From the NCBI GenBank assembly GCA_963713505.1, contig CAVQMC010000007.1, positions 186,001 to 250,000 on the forward strand: a stretch of DNA of 64,000 nucleotides, in the 5' to 3' direction. A program made the translations under genes and the position numbers. The notes under the pieces were generated by a model. It worked only from the letters and a program-made list of their open reading frames with translations, ran no database searches and was not told the DNA's origin. Of this stretch, positions 8,694 through 18,034 are shown one piece after another. Numbering within the stretch: position 1 is the first letter of the stretch; every line of letters begins with the position of its first letter. The stretch is from CAVQMC01 sp963713505. Lineage in GTDB: Bacteria; Bacteroidota; Ignavibacteria; Ignavibacteriales; Ignavibacteriaceae.

Positions 8694-9203
8694 TTAATTG
8701 AATAGTTCCATACTCAAACAGCCTTCAAGTTCAAGCAGCTTTTCTTTTATTTCCAGACCGCCGGCATATCCTCCAAGATCTCCGTTTGTATTTATTACTC
8801 TATGACAAGGTATTACAATTGCAACTGGATTAGATGAATTTGCTTTTCCGACTGCTCTAAGAAGTTTAGGATTTCCTAATCTTTTAGATAATTGTTTATA
8901 GGAGATAGTTTTTCCGTATGGAATATTTAAGAGTTCATTCCAAACTTTAATTTGAAAATCACTTCCCTCAATATCCAAAGGAATATCAAACTCTTTGCGT
9001 TTTCTTTTAAAATATTCTTCAAGCTGATTAAAAACTCCAAACATATAAGGATCGTCAGGCTGAAGTTTGATTATTTTATCATGCTTGCTTTTATCATTTT
9101 TCTTTATGAAGTGGAGCTGTTTTATTCCTTTTTTAGATGCAATTATTTGGAAGTTAATTCCCCCGATTTTAGAAGATGAAATATATAAGTTTTCCTCTTT
9201 CAT
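8694..9203 (-). CDS. ogt: methylated-DNA-protein cysteine methyltransferase
   Basis: A 169-residue DNA repair protein that transfers the methyl group of O6-methylguanine to its own cysteine. The active site IPCHRVI is present near residue 128, preceded by the helix-turn-helix region RAVGKANSSNP and the arginine finger RAVG. The C-terminal GGYAGGLEIKEKLLELE is typical. There is no AdaA regulatory domain, so this is the stand-alone Ogt form. It faces the kamA terminator and lies downstream of nfuA but beyond that gene's terminator. Confidence 0.95.
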   Translation of the reverse strand: MKEENLYISSSKIGGINFQIIASKKGIKQLHFIKKNDKSKHDKIIKLQPDDPYMFGVFNQLEEYFKRKRKEFDIPLDIEGSDFQIKVWNELLNIPYGKTISYKQLSKRLGNPKLLRAVGKANSSNPVAIVIPCHRVINTNGDLGGYAGGLEIKEKLLELEGCLSMELFN

Positions 9204-9249
9204 TGTTAAATTTATTTCCTATATCAATCTCTTACAATTTATAAAAAAT

Positions 9250-9285
9250 AAAATAAAAAAAGGGAAGAAATTCAAATTCCTTCCC
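9250..9285 (-). terminator. rho-independent terminator after nfuA (minus strand)
   Basis: The arms GGGAAGAAATT (9262-9272) and AATTCCTTCCC (9275-9285) pair with one mismatch. Read on the minus strand they are followed by a T-rich tract, the complement of the A run at 9251-9261. The site is 23 bases past the nfuA stop. Confidence 0.8.
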
Positions 9286-9307
9286 TAATAAATTAAAAAA
9301 AGTTTTA

Positions 9308-9850
9308 TTAAGCAGCTACAACTTCAATTGCCGGATGGACATCTCTTTTTAATAAACCTTCAATTGCAGCTAAAGTTCCGCTTATTGCGCTTGGACAGCT
9401 ACCGCACGCACCCTGATATTTTATTCTAACGGAAAATCCTTCCATTCCCAAAACTTCCAATCCGCCGCCGTCTCCTGCAAGTGCAGGCCTAACTCTTAAA
9501 TCCAATATAGAATTTATTTGTTTCAGCATTTCGTTTGTATTTTCATCCGTTGCTGTTAATTCTTTTTCTTCTGGAATAGAATTAATATCGAAAGTTTTTA
9601 GAAATTCAATAAAAGGCCTTTGAATTTGTCCCCAGTTTGCATTTTTAGCTTTTTCAATTGTTACGAATTTATCCATATAAAAAACAGAAACAACTCCGTC
9701 AATTTCAAAAATTCCTTTTGCAAGAGGATCATTTTTTGATGATTCTTTATCAGGAAATTGTCTTGTTTCTAATTTTAATAATTTCTCATTTAAAATAAAT
9801 TTTAAAGCATGAGGATTGGGTGTTAAATCAACATCCTGAACCATTAACAT
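9308..9850 (-). CDS. nfuA: Nfu/NifU-type iron-sulfur cluster carrier
   Basis: A 180-residue two-domain protein. Residues 1-90 match the Nfu N-terminal domain (TPNPHALKFIL, IDGVVSVFYMDKFVTI). The C-terminal domain carries RPALAGDGGGLEV followed by the cluster-binding GACGSCPSA motif (Cys-x-x-Cys). Nfu proteins accept and deliver 4Fe-4S clusters to target apoproteins in the cytoplasm. A start at the second Met (residue 3) is also possible. It has its own terminator and no suf or isc genes beside it. Confidence 0.92.
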   Translation of the reverse strand: MLMVQDVDLTPNPHALKFILNEKLLKLETRQFPDKESSKNDPLAKGIFEIDGVVSVFYMDKFVTIEKAKNANWGQIQRPFIEFLKTFDINSIPEEKELTATDENTNEMLKQINSILDLRVRPALAGDGGGLEVLGMEGFSVRIKYQGACGSCPSAISGTLAAIEGLLKRDVHPAIEVVAA

Positions 9851-10016
9851 ATTAAACTCCTTTTGATTTCACGGGTCTAAAATTAATTCTTATTTACTAA
9901 CTCTTCAAGTCAATTGTATTAATTATTTTGTTATTCATTTTACTAACGAAATTCTGCTTGGTTTCAATTGTTGATATTGTTTAATTTTGCGTTGCATTTT
10001 AATAAAAGGATAAATA

Positions 10017-10991
10017 ATGAAAGATATTTTGATTGTGTTTACTGGCGGAACTTTTTCGATGAAAATTGATGAAGAAACAGGCGGAGCAGTGCCAAAATAT
10101 TCAGGTGAAGAATTACTTGAAAAAATTCCCGAAGCAAGAGATTTAGCAAATATTTCTTGTTATGATTTCGGAAAATATCCCGGTCCGCATATGAAACCTG
10201 AATTAATGTTTAATCTTGCAGATAAAATAATTGAGCTGATTAAAGAAAAAGATTATGCCGGAGTTATTGTAACTCACGGAACCGATACATTGGAAGAAAC
10301 CGCATACTTATTAGATTTAAAAATAAAAACAGAAATTCCTGTTGTTGTAATCGGATCGATGAGAAACAGTTCGGAACCGGATTGGGACGGACCCAGAAAT
10401 CTTTTGGATGCAATCCATATTTGTTTAACTGATAACTGCAGAAATATTGGAGTGTTAGTCTGCTTAAACGGTGCGATAAATGCAGCGAGTGAAGTAACAA
10501 AAATTTATACCGATGAAGTCGATACATTCAGCAGTCTTGATTTTGGTGATCTTGGATTTGTTCAAAACGGAAGAGTTATTTTGAACAGGCTTCCAAGAAA
10601 GTTGGAAACTTTGGAAACAGATAAAATTGAAACTAATGTAGACCTGCTTACTGTTTATGCCGGAATGGATGAAAAGTTTTTTAAATTTTCCGCAGATACA
10701 AATGCGGAAGGTTTAGTTGTAGAAGCTTTGGGTGTTGGAAATGTTCCGCCTGCAGCTTATAGCGGAATTAAATATGTTGTAGAAAAAGGAATTCCTGTGG
10801 TATTGGTTTCTCGTTGTCCGGCAGGGGAAACTCTGGATGTTTACAGTTATCCCGGTGCGGGGAAGCATCTTCATAATATTGGAGTAATTTTTGCGGAATA
10901 CTTAAATGGGCAAAAAGCAAGAATTAAATTGATGCTTGCTTTGGGAAAAACTAAAAATAAAGAAGAATTAAAAAAAATATTCGAAGATTAA
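10017..10991 (+). CDS. ansA: L-asparaginase, type I-like
   Basis: A 324-residue cytoplasmic-looking protein (no signal peptide) that hydrolyses asparagine to aspartate and ammonia. The two catalytic threonine motifs are FTGGTFSM near the start and VTHGTDTLEETA at about residue 84; SMRNSSEPDWDGPRNLLDA holds the conserved catalytic-lysine region equivalent. It lacks the extra N-terminal domain of GatD. It overlaps the last four bases of the convergent small ORF and has its own promoter region at 9851-10016, shared with divergent nfuA. Confidence 0.9.
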   Translation: MKDILIVFTGGTFSMKIDEETGGAVPKYSGEELLEKIPEARDLANISCYDFGKYPGPHMKPELMFNLADKIIELIKEKDYAGVIVTHGTDTLEETAYLLDLKIKTEIPVVVIGSMRNSSEPDWDGPRNLLDAIHICLTDNCRNIGVLVCLNGAINAASEVTKIYTDEVDTFSSLDFGDLGFVQNGRVILNRLPRKLETLETDKIETNVDLLTVYAGMDEKFFKFSADTNAEGLVVEALGVGNVPPAAYSGIKYVVEKGIPVVLVSRCPAGETLDVYSYPGAGKHLHNIGVIFAEYLNGQKARIKLMLALGKTKNKEELKKIFED

Positions 10992-11248
10992 TTCTGTTCA
11001 ATCATTTTTCCTAGAATATCTTTTAAAGCTTTCATTTCTTTTTTTGTTGAATCTTTTACTCCGGAAGGTTCTGTATCAGTAATGGAAGTATTTAACAAAT
11101 TATAAATCCTTTGAGACCAAACTGTATATGTATATCTGAAATGATCTCTTTTCCACTCATCGTCTTTATTTTTATTAGCAATTAAATTGAGATCGTTCTG
11201 CAGTTTTTGAATCATGAAATCGAGATCTTTTTTAATCCAGTTTCTCAA
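10988..11248 (-). CDS. hypothetical protein at the end of the queC-murI operon
   Basis: An 86-residue charged helical protein with no membrane segment and no motif I recognise. Its start overlaps the murI stop by four bases, the usual sign of translational coupling, and its stop overlaps that of the convergent asparaginase gene. The position at the end of a five-gene minus-strand operon and the coupling support it as a real gene, but no function can be assigned. Confidence 0.65.
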   Translation of the reverse strand: MRNWIKKDLDFMIQKLQNDLNLIANKNKDDEWKRDHFRYTYTVWSQRIYNLLNTSITDTEPSGVKDSTKKEMKALKDILGKMIEQN

Positions 11249-12069
11249 ACCGACAGCAGCTCCAAATCTACTTTATGAACTTCGTTTATTGGATTTCCTA
11301 AAAATAATTCAGCAACTTGTTTAAATGTTGTGGGAATATCACTTACATAAAAATCCTGATGTCCGGGAGCAAATTTATTTGTATGAAGGTCAACCCTGTC
11401 AAGTTCGGATCTAACAACTTCTGCGGAAGCAATTCCGGAATCAACAAGCGTTACTTTATCTCCCATAACATCCTGAATAACTTTTGAAAGAATCGGATAA
11501 TGAGTACATCCTAAAACAAGCGTATCTATATTTAAATCCTTTAACTCCTGTAAATATTCTTTTGCAATTTCATAAGTGGCTTGATGATCAACCCAGCCTT
11601 CTTCTGCTAGCGGAACAAAAAGCGGACAGGCTTTTTCATAAACATCAACTTTATTATCCAATCTTTTTAGTTCTTTGGAATAAGCTTTATTGCTTATAGT
11701 TGCTCTTGTACCTATCACACCAACTTTACCGTTCTTAGTATGTTCTAATGCATATTTTGAACCGGGTTCGATCATTCCGATAACTGGAACATTAAAATTT
11801 TCTCTTAATTCTTTCATTGCAATTGATGAAGCAGTGTTGCATGCGACAACAATAGCTTTTACATTTTTTGAAATTAAAAATTTTGCATCTTGAATTGAAT
11901 ATTCAATAACAGTATCATTTGATTTTGAACCATAAGGAACTCTAGCTGTATCTCCGAAATAAACAATGTTTTCGGTTGGTAATGTTCCTGCAAGTCTTTT
12001 AACAACTGTTAAACCGCCGATACCTGAATCAAAAATTCCGACCGGTTTTTCTTTTTCCATAAAATTCAA
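11245..12069 (-). CDS. murI: glutamate racemase
   Basis: A 274-residue enzyme that supplies D-glutamate for peptidoglycan. The substrate-binding GIFDSGIGGLTV is at the N-terminus and the two catalytic cysteines lie in VVACNTAS (about residue 75) and VLGCTHYPIL (about residue 187). Both are intact. It follows glnD by 11 bases and overlaps the next ORF, so it belongs to the queC-queF-glnD-murI operon. Confidence 0.96.
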   Translation of the reverse strand: MNFMEKEKPVGIFDSGIGGLTVVKRLAGTLPTENIVYFGDTARVPYGSKSNDTVIEYSIQDAKFLISKNVKAIVVACNTASSIAMKELRENFNVPVIGMIEPGSKYALEHTKNGKVGVIGTRATISNKAYSKELKRLDNKVDVYEKACPLFVPLAEEGWVDHQATYEIAKEYLQELKDLNIDTLVLGCTHYPILSKVIQDVMGDKVTLVDSGIASAEVVRSELDRVDLHTNKFAPGHQDFYVSDIPTTFKQVAELFLGNPINEVHKVDLELLSV

Positions 12070-12080
12070 TTTAATATCCT

Positions 12081-14651
12081 TTATAACATTTGAGTTATTG
12101 TTTCAGTAATTTCGGATTTAATAAATTCTAAATCGTTAGTTGATATTTTCTTGTTTGATCTATCCAAAACATAGAAAGAGTCGACAATATCATCGCCGCG
12201 TGTAGAAATTTTTGCAAAATAAATATTTAAGCCAAGTTCATTCATTTTGCTTGTAACCTGATAAAGAAAACCTAATCTGTCGGGAGAAAAAATATCAATA
12301 ATTGTATATTTATCATGTTTTTCAAAATTAATTTTAATTTTTCCTGATCTTTTAAAGAATTTATTTTCAATCCGCCACCATCTTGATTTCATTTTAGCGA
12401 ATTCTTGATTTAATCTAAGTAATCCGGTAATTACATTATTCAGATCTTTGATGATTTTATCATATTTAGCCTGTTCAATTCTTTTCCCTGTATGAAAATC
12501 GCTTACATTAAAAGTATCAATTACGATTTTATCTTTTCTTGTAAATATTTTTGCATCGTGAATGTTTGCATCATTAATTGATAAAACTCCGCAGATTTTA
12601 GAAAGCAGGGAAGGAGAATCTTTTGTTATAACAGTGATGTTTGTAAAATCATTCAGCTCTTTAAATAAAGTTGAAACATTTTCGCCTTTTTGAATTTCTT
12701 CCACATGCTGGGCAATTTCTTCGTCGCTGAACTGATGAGCATAAGCAATATCATTAATTGAATCTATATGTTCCTGAACATGCTGTTCGGAAATCAAATC
12801 CGAATATTTACTTATTTCTTTCGGAATAACATAAGTGCTGTTGATTAAAAGCTCTTCTCCGGTTACTTGCTCTTCCAGCATTGCACGAGTTTTTCTGTAT
12901 AATTCCGAAAGCAGATCACTCTTCCATGTAGTCCAAACTGCAGGATTAACTGCAGACAGATCAGCATAAGTAACAAGGTAAAGTAAATCCAACGCTTTTA
13001 CGGAATTAAACTTTGCTGTAAAATTATTCAGAGTTTCAGGATCGTTCAGATTTCTTCTGAACGCTGTCTGTTCCATTACAAGGTGATTTTTAACTAAAAA
13101 AGAAACCTGTTCGATTTCATCTTCATCATAACCTAATCTCTGCATTATTGAAGAAGCCATTTCTGCGCCGATTATTTCATGTCCGGCCAAATTGAATGGC
13201 TTTGCAATATCATGAAACATCAAAGCTAGATAAAGTATTTCTCTATCTTTTAAGTTGTTAAAGATTCTTCCTAAAGTTGAATTATCTTTTTCAAGCTTTT
13301 CAACATTTTGTATAGTTAATAATGTATGTTCATCGGCTGTATAACAATGGTAAACACCATGCTGAAGATAACCGAATAAATCTTTAAACTCCGGCATAAA
13401 GGCACCCAGAATTCCAAGTTCATTCATAACGGTTAAAGTTTGACCGACATTTTTAGGAAGTCTTAAAATTTCTCTAAAAAAAACAGAAGATTCTGTTTCT
13501 TGATCCGGCGAACTGCCGAAACTTTCGGAAACTTCAACAATTAAAGATCTTAGATTTTCATCGAAGTGAGCACTGTTTAATCCGCGGTAATAAAAAGCTC
13601 TTAAAATATCGGATACGGATAAAGTTTTATTGCCTCTGTAAGAAATTGTTTTGTTTTTAATTATAAAATCTTCATCAAGTTCAATTGCTAATGAATCGGG
13701 AAGAGGATTTGTAATTTCTTCATGAAATTTCTTTACCATCGACTTAGAAAACCTATTAATAACATTAGCGGCATTAAAATAATCTTTCATGAAAAGCGAA
13801 AGAGCTTCGTCTTCATTATAAAAAAGCTGAGAGATTTTTTTCTGCATGCTGAATTCAAAGCGGTCGTTTCTTTCACCAGAAAAATAATGTAGAAGATTAC
13901 GAACCATTAAAATCATTTGGTAGCTTTTGAAAAGCCTGTTGCATTCGTTTTGTGTTGTATAATTATCCTTCTTTAAAATATTTACGAAAATATCAGCTTG
14001 AGTATTTTCGGATTGTTTATTTAGGAAAATTCTGTTCTTTAGAATGTACATCCATTCTATCGATTGAAAATCTCTTAAACCTCCGGCAGATAATTTTACA
14101 TTAGGCTCAAGTGTCTTGGGTGAGTCGCCGTATTTTACATATCTATCCTGAATATCTTCAAATAATTCTTCAAGTAATTTTAGTTTTACATTTTCGGTAA
14201 CAGTTTCAAAAAGCTGATCGTTCCATTTGTTATAAACTTTGTCAGATCCTAATAAAAATCTGGTTTCAAAAAATTGTGTGAAAGTGTGAAGGTCGGTATT
14301 CAAGTATTTTTCAATATCTGAAAAATCTCTAACGGTATGTGAAGCTTCGATTCCGTTATCCCAAAAAAGTTTTACAAGATCTGAAATATCATTTTCATTT
14401 TCGTCAATGTTTTCAGCAATAAACATTAGATCGATATCGGAATATGGAGATAATTCCCGCCTGCTGAAACTTCCTGCAGAAGTTAAAGCAAAATTATATT
14501 TTTTACCGGATGAAATCGTACGCACGTATTCTTCAACAAGCAGACTATATTGTCTGCTGAATTTTAACGCTTCTTTTTGAAGAGATAAATCATTAAAGAG
14601 AATATCTCTTTTCTCAAAGAATTCTTTTTTTGCGTTTAAAATTGCATCCAT
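12081..14651 (-). CDS. glnD: GlnD-like nucleotidyltransferase with HD and tandem ACT domains
   Basis: An 856-residue protein with the full GlnD layout: an N-terminal nucleotidyltransferase (SAGSFSRRELSPYSDIDLMFI at residues 59-79 holds the metal-binding Asp pair), a helical domain, an HD phosphohydrolase around LMFHDIAKPF (about residue 475), and two C-terminal ACT domains (about 685-760 and 785-850). GlnD adds and removes UMP on PII proteins and senses glutamine through the ACT domains. The motif GSFSRREL departs slightly from the usual GGYGRGEL, and no PII gene lies nearby, so the partner is unknown. It sits between queF and murI with short gaps of 9 and 11 bases. Confidence 0.9.
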   Translation of the reverse strand: MDAILNAKKEFFEKRDILFNDLSLQKEALKFSRQYSLLVEEYVRTISSGKKYNFALTSAGSFSRRELSPYSDIDLMFIAENIDENENDISDLVKLFWDNGIEASHTVRDFSDIEKYLNTDLHTFTQFFETRFLLGSDKVYNKWNDQLFETVTENVKLKLLEELFEDIQDRYVKYGDSPKTLEPNVKLSAGGLRDFQSIEWMYILKNRIFLNKQSENTQADIFVNILKKDNYTTQNECNRLFKSYQMILMVRNLLHYFSGERNDRFEFSMQKKISQLFYNEDEALSLFMKDYFNAANVINRFSKSMVKKFHEEITNPLPDSLAIELDEDFIIKNKTISYRGNKTLSVSDILRAFYYRGLNSAHFDENLRSLIVEVSESFGSSPDQETESSVFFREILRLPKNVGQTLTVMNELGILGAFMPEFKDLFGYLQHGVYHCYTADEHTLLTIQNVEKLEKDNSTLGRIFNNLKDREILYLALMFHDIAKPFNLAGHEIIGAEMASSIMQRLGYDEDEIEQVSFLVKNHLVMEQTAFRRNLNDPETLNNFTAKFNSVKALDLLYLVTYADLSAVNPAVWTTWKSDLLSELYRKTRAMLEEQVTGEELLINSTYVIPKEISKYSDLISEQHVQEHIDSINDIAYAHQFSDEEIAQHVEEIQKGENVSTLFKELNDFTNITVITKDSPSLLSKICGVLSINDANIHDAKIFTRKDKIVIDTFNVSDFHTGKRIEQAKYDKIIKDLNNVITGLLRLNQEFAKMKSRWWRIENKFFKRSGKIKINFEKHDKYTIIDIFSPDRLGFLYQVTSKMNELGLNIYFAKISTRGDDIVDSFYVLDRSNKKISTNDLEFIKSEITETITQML

Positions 14652-14660
14652 AAATTTTAA

Positions 14661-15032
14661 TTAATTTTCGGGCTGAAAATTTTCCTGCTGATATTCAGCA
14701 TAAACTGTTGAGCCAATTCCGCCTCTTACGTTAAATTCGGCGGTTATCAGCATATATCTTGGTTTACAAACTTCTACAAGATCATCAAGAATTTTATTTG
14801 TTACACTTTCAAAATAAATCCCGTCATTCCTGTAAGAATTTAAATAGAATTTTAAAGATTTTAGTTCAATGCATAATTTGTCCGGAATATATTCCATTGT
14901 AATTGTTCCAAAATCAGGCTGACCTGTTTTTGGACAAACAGATGTAAATTCCGGAGCAGAATGAACAACAGTATAATTTCTATCCGGATATGAATTTTCG
15001 AATACTTCTAAAATTTTAATTTTATCGCTCAT
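14661..15032 (-). CDS. queF: NADPH-dependent preQ0 reductase
   Basis: A 123-residue, short-type QueF that reduces 7-cyano-7-deazaguanine to preQ1 in queuosine synthesis. The nucleophilic cysteine lies in TSVCPKTGQPDFGTI; the family ELKSLKFYLNSYRNDGI and the Glu/His region GIYFESV follow. It lies 16 bases after queC, the enzyme that makes its substrate, and queA (31418) completes the later step elsewhere in the window. Confidence 0.96.
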   Translation of the reverse strand: MSDKIKILEVFENSYPDRNYTVVHSAPEFTSVCPKTGQPDFGTITMEYIPDKLCIELKSLKFYLNSYRNDGIYFESVTNKILDDLVEVCKPRYMLITAEFNVRGGIGSTVYAEYQQENFQPEN

Positions 15033-15048
15033 AATATTTTTTTAGTTA

Positions 15049-15744
15049 TTAAATATAATTTGGTTTTACTTTGTAACTGATTGGATCTTCAACCCCGGCC
15101 TGCTGAAATCCTCTTAAACGTAACGCACAACTGTCGCATTCTCCGCAGGCTTCATCTTCATTTTGATAACAAGACCAGCTTAAATGCAAAGGAGCGTTTA
15201 ATTCAACTCCTTTTTTAATAATTTCTGCTTTTGTTAGATGAATAACGGGAGTTTCAATTTTGATTGATGTTTCAGGTTTTGTTCCGAATTGAATTACTTT
15301 TTCAAATGCATTGAAGAATTCAGGTCTGCAGTCGGGATAACCTGAAGAATCTTCATGAACAGCGCCGATGAATATTGCTTCTGCACCAATTACTTCTGCC
15401 CAGCTTACTGATGCAGATAAAATATTTGCATTTCTAAAAGGAACATAAGAAGTCGGGATTTCTTTATTTAATAAATCTGCTTTACTTACATTTATATTAT
15501 TATCTGTTAAAGATGATCCGCCGATTTTTGCAAGATGAGTAATATCAACAACAAGTCTTTTGGAAACTTTATAAAAATCTGCAATATCATTAAAAGCTTT
15601 TAACTCTCTTTTTTCTGTTCTTTGTCCGTAGTTAAAATGGATTAAAGCAAGTTCGTAATTTTGATTTGCAATTGCGGCCGTAACACAACTGTCCAAACCG
15701 CCGCTTACTGCTGCAACTGCTGTTTTATTTAAAGTTTTGCTCAT
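15049..15744 (-). CDS. queC: 7-cyano-7-deazaguanine synthase
   Basis: A 231-residue ATP-dependent enzyme that converts 7-carboxy-7-deazaguanine to preQ0. The PP-loop SGGLDSCV lies at residues 14-21 and the zinc site near the C-terminus is CYQNEDEACGECDSC, with all four cysteines present. It is the first gene of the operon queC-queF-glnD-murI. The region upstream holds a short hairpin but I see no preQ1 riboswitch. Confidence 0.97.
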   Translation of the reverse strand: MSKTLNKTAVAAVSGGLDSCVTAAIANQNYELALIHFNYGQRTEKRELKAFNDIADFYKVSKRLVVDITHLAKIGGSSLTDNNINVSKADLLNKEIPTSYVPFRNANILSASVSWAEVIGAEAIFIGAVHEDSSGYPDCRPEFFNAFEKVIQFGTKPETSIKIETPVIHLTKAEIIKKGVELNAPLHLSWSCYQNEDEACGECDSCALRLRGFQQAGVEDPISYKVKPNYI

Positions 15745-15796
15745 AATTTAATCAAATTTCTAAGCGATAAAGATAAATAAATAGGAGTTTACAAAG

Positions 15797-15813
15797 AAGT
15801 GATAAAATCACTT
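15797..15813. other. short perfect hairpin between MFS gene and queC
   Basis: AAGTGAT/ATCACTT arms with a three-base loop lie 25 bases beyond the MFS stop and 53 bases before the queC start. No good T run follows on the minus strand, so it could be a weak terminator, an operator or chance. Confidence 0.35.
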
Positions 15814-15837
15814 ACTATTTTGTAAATTAAAGAAAAT

Positions 15838-16992
15838 TTACAGTTTTTTTAATACAAGAAAAACAACTGCAATTATAAAACTTACAATTGAAGAAACTAA
15901 AAATGGGACAGTAGAACCAAATTGATCCCAAAGTATTCCGGCTAAAAATGATCCAAACATAATTGAGAGACTAGACAACATTGTTAACAAGCCGATTGCA
16001 GAAGCTCTAAGTTCATCAGGAATTAAGTCCGAAACCCATGCTTTTGTAATTCCCTCCGTCGATGCAGAATAAATTCCATAAAAAGCAAATAAAATCCATA
16101 AAAGATAAAAATCCGGAAGCAGGGCAAATCCCAAATAAACAATTGAAAATACAAACAAACCAAAAACGAAAATTTTCTTTTTACCTGTTTTGTCGGATAA
16201 TTTTCCTAAAGGATAAGATGCGCCTGCATAAACTAAATTATAAAATATATATCCGATTATTGCAAGAGTTGAAGAGTTAGAAATATCCCTGGACTTCAAA
16301 ATCAAAAAAACATCACTGCTGTTTACAAGTGAAAATATTGTAATTAATAATAAAAGTAATTTGTAATTCTTTGGAGAAACCTTCCAAAATTCTTTATAAT
16401 TATTTTTTGATCTTAATTTGACAGGAATTGGATTATCTTTTACAACTAGAGTAAAACCAACTGCAATTATTGAAGGAACAAAAGCTGCGATAAAAACAAG
16501 TTCATAATTTTGATTAAAAAGATTTAAAAGAATTAACGCTCCGATTGGACCTATTGCAGCACCGAGTGTATCCATTGCTCGGTGAAATCCGAAAATTGTA
16601 CCTGTAGTATTTTTCTCTGAATAGCTCGCCAGTAATGCATCACGCGGAGCAGTTCTTATACCTTTACCGATTCTATCGGAAGTTCTTGAAACCACAACAG
16701 TTGAAATATGAGGAAATAAACCCGGGAAAGGTTTTGCAATTGCAGAAAGTCCGTAACCTAAAACTACAAATATTGATCTTTTCCCTATTTTATCTGAAAG
16801 TCTGCCGAAATATCCTTTTAACAAACCTGCAGTGATTTCAGCAATTCCTTCTATAACTCCTACAACTGCCATCGATGATCCTAATACAGCGGTTAGAAAA
16901 ATCGGAGTTACAGGATAAAGCATTTCGCTTGCTATATCAGTAAATAGACTTACAAAACCTAAAATTATAACTTGTTTTGGAATTTTCTTCAT
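15838..16992 (-). CDS. MFS transporter
   Basis: A 384-residue membrane protein with about 12 predicted membrane segments. The A-motif-like loop between segments 2 and 3 is GYFGRLSDKIGKRS, repeated in the second half as GKLSDKTGKKK, which is the duplicated signature of the major facilitator superfamily. RTSDRIGKGIRTAPRDALLASY is characteristic of a subgroup often annotated as drug or sugar exporters. Substrate cannot be told. It has its own promoter region, divergent from tpiA, and precedes queC on the same strand with a 93-base gap. Confidence 0.88.
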   Translation of the reverse strand: MKKIPKQVIILGFVSLFTDIASEMLYPVTPIFLTAVLGSSMAVVGVIEGIAEITAGLLKGYFGRLSDKIGKRSIFVVLGYGLSAIAKPFPGLFPHISTVVVSRTSDRIGKGIRTAPRDALLASYSEKNTTGTIFGFHRAMDTLGAAIGPIGALILLNLFNQNYELVFIAAFVPSIIAVGFTLVVKDNPIPVKLRSKNNYKEFWKVSPKNYKLLLLLITIFSLVNSSDVFLILKSRDISNSSTLAIIGYIFYNLVYAGASYPLGKLSDKTGKKKIFVFGLFVFSIVYLGFALLPDFYLLWILFAFYGIYSASTEGITKAWVSDLIPDELRASAIGLLTMLSSLSIMFGSFLAGILWDQFGSTVPFLVSSIVSFIIAVVFLVLKKL

Positions 16993-17140
16993 TTAAATAT
17001 AAAACCAGGAAAAAATTATAAACTCAACTTATATATTTTATTTAAATAATTTAACCAACAAATTGATGAGGTAAAATTTGTTTAGTAACTTTTATCATTA
17101 AATTTTAATTAAAATGAAATAGAAATAATCAGAGGTTAAT

Positions 17141-17896
17141 ATGCGCAGAAAAATAATAGCAGGAAACTGGAAAATGAATAAGGATGTTAATGAGACAAAA
17201 GAATTGATAAAGGGTCTTTTAAAAGAACTTCAAAATATAAAACAGAAATGCGATGTTATTCTTTGTCCGCCGTTTACATCATTAAGTGAAGCCGGAAAAC
17301 TTCTTGAAAATACTGCTGTAAAACTCGGTGCACAGAATATGTATTTTGAAGAAAGCGGTGCATATACAGGTGAAATTTCTGCATCAATGATTTTAAGTGC
17401 CGGCTGCGAATATGTAATTTTAGGTCATTCCGAAAGAAGAACAATTTTTAAAGAATCGGATGAAACAATAAATAAAAAAATTAAACAGGCGTTAAAAGCC
17501 GGATTAAAACCGATATTTTGTATCGGAGAAACTCTGGAGCAGCGGGAAAGTAATCAGACAAATGATATTATAAAAAAGCAAGTGACCGGCGGACTGAAAG
17601 ATTTAACAGATCATGATCTTGAAAAAATGATAATTGCTTATGAACCTGTTTGGGCAATCGGAACAGGCAAAAACGCAACTCCGGAACAAGCCGAAGAAGT
17701 TCATAAATTTATTAGAAATTTAATAAAAGAAAATTTTTCTGATAAAACTGCTGAAAATATCGTAATTCAATACGGCGGAAGTGTAAAACCGGACAATGCT
17801 TCGGAACTTCTTTCTCAGCCGGATATCGACGGTGCTTTAGTCGGAGGTGCAAGCTTAAAAGCTGATTCTTTCACAGGAATTATTAAATCCGCTTAA
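17141..17896 (+). CDS. tpiA: triose-phosphate isomerase
   Basis: A 251-residue glycolytic enzyme of normal length. The substrate-binding GNWKMN is at residues 7-12, the catalytic histidine lies in ILGHSERR (about 95), the catalytic glutamate in AYEPVWAIGTGK (about 167), and the phosphate-binding loop in QYGGSVKPDN (about 211). All key residues are intact. The start has an AGAGG ribosome site 6 bases upstream. It appears to be transcribed alone. Confidence 0.98.
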   Translation: MRRKIIAGNWKMNKDVNETKELIKGLLKELQNIKQKCDVILCPPFTSLSEAGKLLENTAVKLGAQNMYFEESGAYTGEISASMILSAGCEYVILGHSERRTIFKESDETINKKIKQALKAGLKPIFCIGETLEQRESNQTNDIIKKQVTGGLKDLTDHDLEKMIIAYEPVWAIGTGKNATPEQAEEVHKFIRNLIKENFSDKTAENIVIQYGGSVKPDNASELLSQPDIDGALVGGASLKADSFTGIIKSA

Positions 17897-17950
17897 TTGC
17901 TTTAATTATAGTTAATTAGAAAAATAAATATTTATTAATTTTAAGGTTTA

Positions 17951-17977
17951 GGGCGTGTCAAATTCATTGATTTGCCC
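17951..17977 (+). terminator. weak terminator-like hairpin after tpiA
   Basis: CAAAT/ATTTG and GGG/CCC arms form a bulged stem, followed by a T/C-rich rather than pure T tract. It is placed correctly 55 bases after the tpiA stop but is structurally imperfect. Confidence 0.35.
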
Positions 17978-18034
17978 TCCTTTCTTTAGTATATTTATTA
18001 GTTTATTTTCTATAAATTGAGGCAAATTTACCGG

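Noticed and set aside
10017..10991. Asparaginase as GatD partner of the GatE-like gene
   Set aside because: It is 53 kb away, lacks the extra N-terminal GatD domain and looks like an ordinary type I asparaginase.
15745..15837. preQ1 riboswitch upstream of queC
   Set aside because: The region has only a short AAGTGAT/ATCACTT hairpin and lacks the C-rich loop and A-rich tail of preQ1 riboswitches.
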